In this document: in pieces, positions 50,086 through 60,900 of the stretch
Position numbering within the stretch: the stretch's first letter is position 1
How the letters are laid out: the number at the start of each line of letters is the position of its first letter
Source of the DNA: Ciona intestinalis
Taxonomy: Eukaryota; Chordata; Ascidiacea; Phlebobranchia; Cionidae
Assembly (NCBI RefSeq): GCF_000224145.3
Contig: NC_020167.2
Span: forward strand, 2,282,782 to 2,346,781
Direction: 5' to 3'
DNA length: 64,000 nucleotides
Position numbers and translations under genes: made by a program
Notes under the pieces: generated by a model
What the model was told of the DNA's origin: nothing
The model's input: only the letters and a program-made list of their open reading frames with translations
Databases searched by the model: none

Positions 50086-50277
50086 TATAGTAGGGTGAGG
50101 AAAAATGGGACACCTTTTTTTCACGTTCCATTTGGAAATAAACAAAAAAAAAACATCCAAAGAAATATAAAACCGTTTCCTCACGACTCCCATAGACTAA
50201 TTTTAATTGTTTAAAACACGATCAGGGTATTTCGAAATTACGTTCTAAAAATGTCCCGTTTCCCCCCACCCTAATAT
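50086..50277 (-). mobile_element. Inverted-repeat MITE, copy 9
   Basis: Ends TATAGTAGGGTGAGGAAAAA and GTTTCCCCCCACCCTAATAT. Interior reversed. Confidence 0.8.
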
Positions 50278-50337
50278 ATCTATCATTGTCCGAATAAACT
50301 TTTAATTTTAACACCATTTTGATACAGCTGCTTTGAT

Positions 50338-50530
50338 CTATAGTAGGTCGGGGGAAGATTGGACACCTTTTCTTTCTATGTTATCATCCCAATCAGTAGT
50401 AAACAACGAATATTCAAAAAGAAACCGTATCCCCACGACTCTAGTAGACTGTTGTTAATTGTTTAAAACAAGAACAGGACATTTAGATATTAGGTGCTAA
50501 AGGTGTCCCATCTTTCCCGTCGCTACTATA
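50338..50530 (-). mobile_element. Inverted-repeat MITE, copy 10
   Basis: Ends TATAGTAGGTCGGGGGAAG and ATCTTTCCCGTCGCTACTAT. Interior reversed. Confidence 0.8.
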
Positions 50531-50552
50531 TATTAACGTTATTTCGTGTATA

Positions 50553-50640
50553 GAGCAGTATAGCTCAGTGGTTAGAGTGCTAGCGTTATAATGGGTGATC
50601 TGCGAGTTAGGACGCATTCTTCAATAAATAAAAGAATCTA
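50553..50640 (+). repeat. tRNA-like SINE head, variant
   Basis: AGTATAGCTCAGTGGTTAGA is a good tRNA A-box/D-arm. The B-box region (GCGAGTTAGGACGC) is degenerate, so it is not a functional tRNA. An AATAAATAAA tail ends directly against MITE copy 11. Confidence 0.5.
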
Positions 50641-50837
50641 TATAGTGGGGTGGGGGAAGATGGGACACCTATTCAACCAATTTTCTCCTCCAATTTGGTA
50701 GTAAACAAACTTTTAACGATTTTTTATAAAACCTCATCCTCACGGCTCCCGTCGACCGTTGTTAATTGTTTAAAACACGGTCAGGATATTTGGTTATTAT
50801 GTGTCAAAGGTATCCCATCTTCCCCCACCCTACTATA
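50641..50837 (-). mobile_element. Inverted-repeat MITE, copy 11
   Basis: Ends TATAGTGGGGTGGGGGAAG and CTTCCCCCACCCTACTATA; these termini are nearly perfect reverse complements. Confidence 0.85.
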
Positions 50838-50852
50838 ACTTGCTTTATTCTT

Positions 50853-51045
50853 GTTTGGCAGGAAAACGACAGTCGTTAAAACACGAGTACTCTGTTTCAT
50901 ACACTTCTTTCCCGCTTACGACTTCCCACATATGTAATTTTGTCAGTGGTGCTGACAGAGGTGTATTGCCCAGGAGGACGCATACGCCCATGATAGTAGC
51001 AACGACGATCCTTGAACAAGTAACCTTTGGGTGTGAGGCAGGCGC
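50853..51045 (-). repeat. tRNA-derived SINE body
   Basis: Shows GGCAGGAAAACGACAGTCGT, then a diverged body and ACGCATACGCCCATGATAGT near the head side. Lies between MITE copies 11 and 12. Confidence 0.7.
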
Positions 51046-51136
51046 GCAAACCACTGAGCAAGACATGTTTATATACCATAATGAGCTTTTATGTCCTTGT
51101 TTAAGACACCTCACGGTAATTACCGATAGCTACTAA

Positions 51137-51333
51137 TATAGTAGGGTGGGGGAAGATAGGACACTTTTTCGTTTAGTTTTCTCTTTCCATTTGGTAGTAA
51201 ACAAAGAACATTCAACGAATTATAAAACCGTATTCTCACGACTTCCACAGACCGTTGTTAATTGTTTAAAATACGATCAGGCTATTTGAATATTATGTAT
51301 TAAAGTTGTCCCATCTTCCCCCACCCCACTATA
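51137..51333 (-). mobile_element. Inverted-repeat MITE, copy 12
   Basis: Ends TATAGTAGGGTGGGGGAAG and CTTCCCCCACCCCACTATA. One of the best-preserved copies. Confidence 0.85.
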
Positions 51334-51635
51334 TGTATATCCCATGAAATTGGCCAGTCAGAAAAACAAAATAACCTCATGGTGTATTATACGCAGTAAC
51401 TATTTATGTAGCTGATGACCCCCCAGCACACAAGTATAAAAGTACATCCATCTTCTATCCATGTAAACCGAAATTATTAGTTACAGAAAAGTTAAAAAAT
51501 ATAGTACTTCGTAACGTATAGCCGACAGGGACAGTGTATATATCACTTACTAAAAAAATCACCTTACACTGGTATATAGGTTTTGTATTGCGCCACAAAA
51601 AGTGTATTTTAGGAGTAACGGATTATGAACCGACA

Positions 51636-53480
51636 TCACATCGTCATGAAGGTCTTCACCATCGGTATCCATTTCCCTTCTTTCCTCATCGCTTCTCTCC
51701 ACAGGTCAGTAACATCTTCTAGTTTGCCGCCATTTTCGAGCAGCATCAGGTAGTATGTGCTAAGGCGTAGCAGTCGACCGTACGCTTTGGCACCCCGTCT
51801 GTAACGCTCTGCCTTTTCAGTCAGCTTCAGCTTCATCTGCAGTCCAGCAATCAGTGCAGTTAGTGCAGCGATGAGACACTGGGCGGCCTGCGTCCAATAA
51901 GTCACATTGTATCGAGAATCTTGGAGAGCCAGGCGTCGGTAAAACCCAAACCGGGGCACAATGCTCTGTCTCACCTGCACTTTTAATGTTTTAAAGCCAT
52001 ATTTCCTGCAAACTGTTACTAAAGACTAAGCCATTTGAAAGTTACGTTGGACCTATGTACACAGGTGAACGACGTCGTGTTATACACCCCATATAAGCGT
52101 AACTTATTGGAGGGGGGACTTAAGAAGTAAGCCAATATATAGAAACGCTAATCGTGGAGTCTAATTCAACGGGTCGAGAGAAATAATATTTCCATTTACT
52201 ATTGATCCCTACAGCGCATTACTATACTCACTTGAGCACGTTTTGAGGTTATGTCAAATATTTCAGCCAGCTGATGTATAAGCATTTGGCACATTTGCAT
52301 CATAAGGATAAAAAAGTTGATGCCAAACGACCAGCGAGTATAAGAAACAGCTTCCCTTTCCCACTTCTGCGATTTCTTTTTGAACCTATCGTGCATCTCT
52401 TTTATGAGACCTGCGTGATCGATCTGCAAAAAAGTTAGCCCTGATTGAACTCATTTACCATAATATATAGTAGGGTGGGGAAAATGGGACAGCTTTTCAT
52501 TCTATTAGTCCGGCCCATTTGATATAGCGAAAAAAGAACATTTAAACAATTATAAAAACCCGCATCCTCATAGCTCCCATAGACCGTTAATTGTTGATTG
52601 TTTAAAACGATATTTTGATAGTATGTGCTAAAGGTGTCCCGTTCGCCCTCTCCTACTGAGTTTAATATTTCATTTATCTCTTTGAAAACAATAGCCAAGT
52701 TCATTGAAAAAACGTAGAGGGAATAAAGAGCAAAACGACAGTCGTTAAAAACATACAATGGGTAAAGTTAAAAAGCGTGGCAGTTATAAAATACACTGTG
52801 ACACCGCCTCCAAAAAATGCGTTTCATCATAGACTAAAGATACCATGGTTCCACTAACAAAGCAAACGAATCCCGAGTTGTGGAAAGTAATCACGCTTAA
52901 AGGCCATGGAATGCGAAAAGTTATTAAAGCAAACAAGGAACGGTAAACAAAAGAACAAGAACTTAGTTTAGGTGCTAGGTTCTAACACAGGTAGCTAGAA
53001 GTTTACCTTATTTTACATTTAGGAGATACTTTGTATACATGGGCGATATGGGCCTATATGGTCATATAGACACATGGCTATACATTACCTTGTTCACATC
53101 AGCAATCTGTATGGAATTTGTAAAGCGCTCAATATCTCCGCCGATCTCATCGTTGTCGTCCAACGAATGACCATCCGCATTATCAAAAAATGAAACCACT
53201 CTGGGTTCCCGAGGATTTAGCTTGGAAGTAGAAGCGATGCTGCTTCTATCGACAGTAGAAGTATGACTGGCGGTATCTCGTTCTTCTTCGTCATCGCTGA
53301 AGAGACCCGGATCTGATATGAATTACACAGTGAACTAAGTTAAAGCGACATTGTACCAATATAAGTTTTTGTAAGTTTTGAAAGCAAACCTGTCAGGGAA
53401 GTGGGTTTTGTTGCTGTGGAGCCATCGTCGCCCTTGTCCGTGATCAGGTCATTGGGCTTTCGTCTTCGCATAGTAGACAT
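51636..53480 (-). CDS. SLATT/DUF4231-like two-helix membrane protein (family tentative)
   Basis: Four exons give 281 aa: 53390-53480, 53089-53312, 52232-52423, 51636-51974. The start MSTMRRRK is the first ATG, and the donors and acceptors are standard and in phase. Residues 1-105 are polar and acidic with Ser/Thr clusters, likely disordered and cytosolic. A charged helix (KKKSQKWEREA) leads into a first hydrophobic segment (~137-158, FGINFFILMMQMCQMLIHQL). Residues ~195-213 form a second (TYWTQAAQCLIAALTALIAG), followed at once by LQMKLKLTEKAERYRRGAKA and YGRLLRLSTYYLML. Two helices followed by an Arg-rich amphipathic helix resemble SLATT and DUF4231 domains, known mostly as membrane effectors of bacterial nucleotide-signal immunity. 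I infer this from pattern only. A MITE sits in intron 2, and TGTGACGTCACAATT lies ~165 bp upstream. The gene model is solid; the function is unknown. Confidence 0.75.
52466..52660 (-). mobile_element. Inverted-repeat MITE, copy 13
   Basis: In intron 2 of the SLATT-like gene. Ends TATAGTAGGGTGGGGAAAAT and GTCCCGTTCGCCCTCTCCTA. Confidence 0.8.
52722..52760 (-). repeat. tRNA-derived SINE, 3'-end fragment
   Basis: AGCAAAACGACAGTCGTTAA matches the extreme 3' part of the SINE. The rest is missing. Confidence 0.45.
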
Positions 53481-54924
53481 TTTGGGGGTCAGTTAAGTGT
53501 TACTGTTTACATGGCCATAAATCGCTATGGCCAGGCTTTCCTATCTTAAGAGATATTCGCTAAACACTACTTTGCTTAAAATGCCTGAAGCTAAACAAAT
53601 GACATGCAATAAGTGTAAACTAACCAACGTCACAACTGCTATACTGTGACGTCACAATTCAACGACATAGACAGCTGTGATTCATCAAAGGGGCTTACCT
53701 GTAAACTTACGTTTACCAAAACACGGAAATAATTCAATAATCAATGCTATCTTATTTAGTTCTACCCAGTACTGTTTGTTTGCATGCTATGCAGCAGTTC
53801 CAAGTAAGACTAATTTCTCTAATCTTGTAAATAAAGTTTACTTCATGAAACGCTGGTAGTATAGTACACTGTTAGTGTACTATGCTGATAGTTTCTCTTT
53901 CACAAGTCTGAAACACTTGCGTACGTGTCCCGTCTCACGCTAAACTAAAGAGACGTCAGAAAAGTTCAGTACAGGCGCGTGACTACTTCAACTACTCGCG
54001 TATCATCGGCCGTTAAGTTGTTGTTGTTGTTGTACCGGTAACACAAAACTTGTACCAGGCCAGACAGCAGCTATATTGTCGAACCTATTCGTTCATCACT
54101 ACAACAAAACGAGCGCGCATGGTGTATCCAACTTTGGGTGTATCTACACTACACTCAGCGCGCAAACAAAAAGTTAGTCACATGGAAACGTTGCCGCTTA
54201 TCAGCCGTTTCCAAAACGTGCGATTTGTGAAAGTGTTTGAATAGTTTAAATTTTGACTGAAGCATGCGTCAAAAGCAAAACTGCTAAAATGTTTAAATTG
54301 ATTCGCTGCATTACTGGACAATTTAATATATATTTACTTACAATACATGACAACTTCACAATCCCTAAACTTAAGCTACATAGCCCAAATATTTTTGACA
54401 CAACTTTTCTAATGACGCGACACTTATGTCATTTACCAAACACTGCCGGAAACAGTGGTGAGTGGTTCCCGGCAACAACTTATCTTCCAGCTAGTCCATA
54501 CATGCTGAACTAATCATTAATGTATTTAAAATGCTACACTTAATTACAATTATAGTAAATAAATCAACCACACTGTTTCAAAACCTCTTTTATGCAAAAT
54601 GCTACAGTGACAATGCAAACTGTCAAACCAACCCAAAAGTTAAGACCACTTAAAACAAATCGAAGCAAAACCAATGGAGGAGAAAAAAATCAGTAAAGTT
54701 TTTAATTTCCAATCCACAAAGACGTGTGTAATGATATTTGGCACAAGGCACCTTTTAACGAGGATGTTTTCATAGTCATGGGACGGATCATCAACAACAA
54801 TTCGATACAGGAACTAAAGTCAACAATACCAGTACAAAAAATATATATATATCTACTTAAACAAACATAGCAGCAAAATAAAAACGGTATGATATGTCCT
54901 AATATATGGTTTAATTTATTAAGA
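53481..54924. other. Intergenic: promoter of the SLATT-like gene and C2CD3 3' UTR
   Basis: The left end is the promoter of the SLATT-like gene, with the CRE palindrome at 53647-53654. The right end is presumably C2CD3 3' UTR. No gene supported between them. Confidence 0.45.
53647..53654. promoter_or_regulatory. CRE octamer upstream of the SLATT-like gene
   Basis: TGACGTCA within TGTGACGTCACAATT, about 165 bp upstream of the start codon on the minus strand. The extended string is identical to that upstream of the double-CAP gene. Confidence 0.5.
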
Positions 54925-57900
54925 TTAACCAGATGCAAATTTTGAATTGAAGATTTTAGCGAGTCTGTTGGTTTGCTCTTCACTAAAAGTCGGAGGTTTC
55001 ATTAACTTCTTCCTGGTGATGCGGGATGCAGGACTTGTCTCTTGACCCTGAGGATCTGAATTTGTTTCTTCATTTGCAGAAGAATGTTTCTTGGTTAAGT
55101 TATGCTGCAGAAACAATTTTCTTCATAAATTCTTTTAATAAGAAAACATAATCGAAATTGATATTTATCTCTTTGAATACGATAATGAAGATTAAAGAGA
55201 ATTAGTAACAAAAAGACAGTCATTAAAACTACTGCAACATACTGTGCGTACTTGCAAGTAATTGTGCAACTTCATAAGAACTTGTTTTTTTTTACCCTGT
55301 ATGATTAACAGTTTGGACAACCAAATACTCACCACTGGCTTAGGACAATTACAGCTAACTTTAGGGTGTCTTGCTCAAGCCGCAGCATGAAGAATAAAAC
55401 AGAGTATTTTATATATTAACATACATGTCCTCTTTCCACTGTGCAATGATGCCAATGGACACATAATTAGATAGTCATATTTAATCTACCTTTTGCTCTG
55501 TTGTGATTGCCTGCAGTGCTCTCATTGATTTGATCAAATCCATGCTAGGAGGAAAGAAATTAGGAAGGTTTTTTTGATCTAATATTGGACCTGATGATGC
55601 TGGAGGACAGGGATCCTCATCTGAAGATTTCGTATCCTCACTGTGATCAGGAGGAGGTATGGTTGGGCTCGCAACTCTTCGAGGGGAGAGGATGAGATGA
55701 GATTGGAAAGGAACCGGGGATTCAATCTCAATGCTGATTCCAGGATCTGCAACAATTTCTAGAATAGTGTCTTCGGAAGAGGAGGACAGATGTTCCTCTT
55801 CTTTTTCTTCTTCTATCTTTTGTTCTTCTTCTTCCTGGATATCAGGAGCAACCTCATCATCATCTTGTTGGCTAACTGTGGGAACTTCAGAACTTTCATC
55901 AATTACATCGGATTTTTCAGAAATATTTTCCAAATCATGATCCTGGGCTTTGACATCTTCCTGTGGAGGATGTGGAGGCAAAAGTGCATCATGATCATCA
56001 TGAACAACATCCACATCTTCTTCATTCAGAGTTTCTGATGCTTCATCCTTTTCATCATCCTTTTCATGGATAAATGGATCAATTGGAATAACGTCGTCTT
56101 TATGAATCCTCAAGATGGTCTCCTCATGTTGAACAGGATCACGGGAGTAACTTCCATCCAGACCATCCTCCTCATCCAAACCATGTTCTTCATCCATCCG
56201 AGAAGCGGATCGTGATAACCAGAGGCTGGTGTCATCCAAGTCATCTCCCGTGTTGCTCCTCCTCAAGTCCTCTTCTTCATTTGGTTCAAATGATGCCACA
56301 TCTTCATGCTGCTTATCTTTATCGCTACCTAGTGGCGGGAGATCGATTACGCTTTGTTGATTTAGATTACGAGGACAAACAATCTCTACATCCGAGAACT
56401 CATTGTCACTGACGGCCATTCCTTCGTCATAATCATCAAAATCTTTTTTATTGGGTTTGAACAACGACATGTGTACGGTGGGTTTACTAGCTGGGTATGA
56501 TGTTGTAGTCGGTGTGGGCAATACATTGTCAGATTGCAATAGTTGCATTGTTGCTGTTGTTGTGTTTTCACCTTGACTTGAAATAGGAGAATTCGTTGCA
56601 GAAGTTGGTTCACAATCTGGTTCTATCAATGGTTGGCCATCTGATATGTAAGGTTTAAATGATGGTTTAGGAATCCTCCTGCTAAAGTTGCGTTTGATTT
56701 CTTCAAGCTCTTTCATTTGCTTTTGTAAAGTACCAAGCAGACACGCTTGCTGTTGATCATGATTATATAATGTGCGTGGTGGGAGAGCTGAGACTGAAGT
56801 TATGTTAGGATGGGGTGCTTCGTAATTATGATTTCTGTCGTAATATGTTGGGTGAGGAGTTATGTTTTCTTTATTTTTACATGTGGAACCAACTGTTTGA
56901 CCTGAACTTGGAACACCAGGGTAGTACATGCTTCCTGAAGGTGTTTGGACTGGGATAGAAATAGGCACCGAATGCAATATGCTGTTTGAGAATGGTGTTT
57001 GTTGCAGAGGTTGATTGGTAGGTCTGTCATGTGTTGTTGTTTGGTTGGGAGCTAATGGTTCCGTTGGAGTGATTGCTACTTTTAATTGACCCTGGCAGTT
57101 GCCATGAATGTCAAGAAGATTATACCAACCATTCACTGCCCCAAAACCGGAGCTTAGAACAGATATATCGACTGTTGCAAACCCAATCATTCGATCCGTT
57201 GCTATGACTACATCCTCTTCGTTGCCGGACTCACGATCCCAGACACGGAAGAGCACGCTCCCTCCTCCAGGATCAAGAAGTTTTCTGTCAAGAAGAACTT
57301 GCTTGCTGTCGTTCCACACAGGGCAAGATGAGCTGCTGACAGCACACGTGATGGTGGTTGTGTCTTTGTCTCCTGTGAGGACTTGATAGGAAACAAAACG
57401 ACTTGTTTTATTAGATTGATCATCTTGGACTGGGGATAATGGGGGAAGGTGCATTGCTCTTTCTACTGACACAGCAGCATAGAATGAGAACTCGTTGGAT
57501 TTTGTAACCAAAGTTTCCTGTGGTTGGGAATCTGGTTGTGATTCGTTGGATTCTGATAAAATAGATTCTGATATGGAACAGAAATCATCTGATGTTTCAA
57601 AATCACAAGGTTTGCTGTGGTCACCAGGGTTGAGACTAACGTACACACGTACTGATGCTCCACCAAGGTCATCCACTCCTGCTTTAAAGAGTGGATACAA
57701 ACCACTGATGTGTTGTTGACGATGCAGCCCACCTACTAGCATGGTGGAGAGGTCCACATGCGCAGTGCCGAGCAGCACGTCACGATCCAATGGCCGGCGA
57801 TGCGATTTTTCAGACCGTGAGTAAGTGAGCCAAACTTGTAGCTGTAAGGTTTCTTCTCGTAGGAACCACACAAGGGGTTGTGATGGTTTACAGAGGAATG

Positions 57901-60900
57901 ATCGACGGTGAGCAAGTTTTGCCATCGCAATGTTGCTGTCTAATGTATGAGGAGCCACAGAGCAGAGACTCGAAGTCACAGAGTCTTTATCATAGAACTT
58001 GTAATGTAGGTAGACATGAGCTTTCCTGTCTAACCCGCCATCTGCAGCCAGTGCATGTTGGGTCGGAAACCATGCGTTTGTTACAGTAACACATGCGGTT
58101 ATAACACTGTGAGGAATTGACAACTCCTCTACAGGTCTCAGCACACCCACACTATCAGCCACAAGCATACGTGACAAGTCACTAACAGTGGTTGGCTTCC
58201 ACCCCACTGACTTGGCTGCACGAAGAAGTAATTCAAGGTCCGGTCGTGATGTGAATGATAATGATATTTCTATGGCACCAACATTTACAGGGGAGTTGTT
58301 TTTATTCGGATCTAATGAAGTCAGCTGATGCCATCTTTTTAAACCTGGATGGAAGATTATTGTATCAGAATTGATTCGTTTCATAACGATACATACATTT
58401 TATTTTGTAGGGTTAAGGTCCTAAGGTTAAATGTAACTTATTTTATAAAATAGAAAAACAAAATATACTGTTATATATGGGTAAGGTTTCAATGCAATAC
58501 CCTTATGGGACTAAATATATACCAGAGTTGGTAACTTGGTATATACTTACCAGTGGTGTGGGTTAATAAATCTTGTGTTGGAATTTTTGCTCGTCCAAGT
58601 AAAATATCTCCAGCATTTCTGCCATCATTTGGTGAAGGTCTAATGAAAGTTTTTTTTATGTGAAATTTAATAAAATTTAATTGTTATACGTGTTTAAACA
58701 AAATTTTTCTGCAATGCTTAATCACATTTCGGAAAACGAGTTCGCAGAAATAGTCCGCAGATGGAGTCCTACGGGTCAAAAATCGGGACAGAAAACGGAA
58801 CTTGATTGAAACACTAGAGTCGGAAGATGTACAAAGAACTTCACTACAGCGAGGATGTCACTTCCGGACGTACAAGGGTGTTGGGGTAATGGACCAAGTC
58901 TGGCCTAAACCCACAGACCTCACCCATACAGAATAGAATAGAATCACATTGAACTGCTATATGTGCCTGAAATATGTTTTTAGTAAAGAGCCATCATATT
59001 ATTCTTTATGTTTTTAGTAAAGAGCCATTAACTGTTGTATGTAGGAGGGGCAAGAACAACGAAGACTTTAATGAATTTAGAAATAATTATTATGAGTTGC
59101 GCACACTGGTGGATTATAGATCCTATATTGTTGAACAGTTTTTTTTTGTTGTTATTTGAGAGGTTTATTTTATAGATTATTTTACTCCCATCCCAATTCT
59201 CAAACTTTGCAACTGAAGTCTGAGGTCCTTATATATAATTTAATATATATTTAAAATAAATGTTCTGATTTAAAACTGAAACAGACTAATAAAAGTAATT
59301 TAAAAATTAACCATTACTTTTTTATGTGTTAGATTTATTTTTTGTTAAGTTTATTATAATGGATAATTGGCAAACTGACTTCTTAAAATAAACTAAAAAT
59401 TTACCGATGCCACAACTCCAACTCAAGCTGTCCAGATGCAAGTGAACTAGCGAGAGATATCGGCGAAACACTATCCCTGTATTCCACAAGAGGGCAGGAG
59501 AGCTCAAAGTGATGATTAAAGTCCGGGGCAAAGGAGCGGGACACACAGTGTGTTTTACGAAGTGTCTGAAAAAATTCACTGGTTAAAAACTACCAGAAAA
59601 AAATTTCATTAGTTTTTAAAATAAATGTCAGTTAAACATCTGACATTGGTAAAAAGAAGAATTTTAAACAATGGGCAATAAAAGAGGACAAGAACATATA
59701 AGTTCCTAAAGATGCCACATTTGTATTGTGTAAATAAAATGATTTCAAATGCAGCAATTAAAGTTTTCATGATTTTAATAATTTTAAAAAGTTAAAAATC
59801 ACATTGGTTTCAGTTTTCTCCCATATAAAATTGCTTGCATGTAAAAGTTACCATGTTAAAAACAAGTTACCTCATTATTAACAAAAGATGGTTTCATCAT
59901 CACATAAGTGTTTACGCCAACCCCTGCACAATAATTCAGCTCAGAATCAGATATCAGAGAAGCAGCGAGTCTTGCTGCATACTGAAGACCACTTGCTCGT
60001 ATGACACCAACTTCCAGCTTCACAGTTCGACCGAAATCAAGCGCTGGTTTCACCTCATTCATTGATGACACTGGAAAAGAGAAATTATGATTAAATTCTT
60101 ATCATTTTTTCGGATTTATGATTTTATTCTATGGAGGTATTATGCTACGGCATCACATGGGTCTCAAGATTTATACCAGAGTTGACATATTACCTCATTG
60201 CATGAGCATTACAGTTGGCACAGTGCAAATTGGTAAAACTACACGATTTCTTTTTCAACAGATATACTATGAATATTTTTGTGCAGATTACAGTAAGAAA
60301 TCTGGAATGCATGTAATGAAGTCTGTGAATTTTGCAAGTTATATATCCATCTTGAAACCATGATTATTGTTCCAATGCTACCCCCTCACCTGATGATTTA
60401 TATTTCACAGATACTTGAAGTTTGCCAGCTGAGGTCGATGACCCAGGTTCCGGGTCACTGAACACAAGGGGTATGTGGAAAGTCTGCTCGGAGACTCGGT
60501 TGTTGTTCATTGTAATAAGAGCGCAAAGTTTTGCGGTCGGTAATGATCCCTGGGAAAAGAAAACTGAGGTTGTAAGATCAGGAATGGAAGAGGCAGAGGA
60601 ATGTGTTAGGTATTCTGTATGTAACTCACTTTTCAATATTGCTATCAGTTTAAATAAAGATGAAAATACAACTGAACAAGGTTTAGGTTTTCTCTTTTTT
60701 TAACTTTTTTTAAATTGGTATGCAAATATATAAAACAAACTTATAATAACAAAAGCAACTAGTAAACAATGAGACTTCCCTAATATTGTAACATGGGTAT
60801 ACAAAAAAAACATGGTGCATATTAAAAAATTAGAAATTCTATGAAGAATTAAACCATACATTATACAACAATAGTTACTACACATAAATACACTTTATGG

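Noticed and set aside
50553-50640. Functional tRNA gene
   Set aside because: The D-arm is good, but the T-arm is degenerate and no acceptor stem pairs; an A-rich tail marks it as a SINE head.
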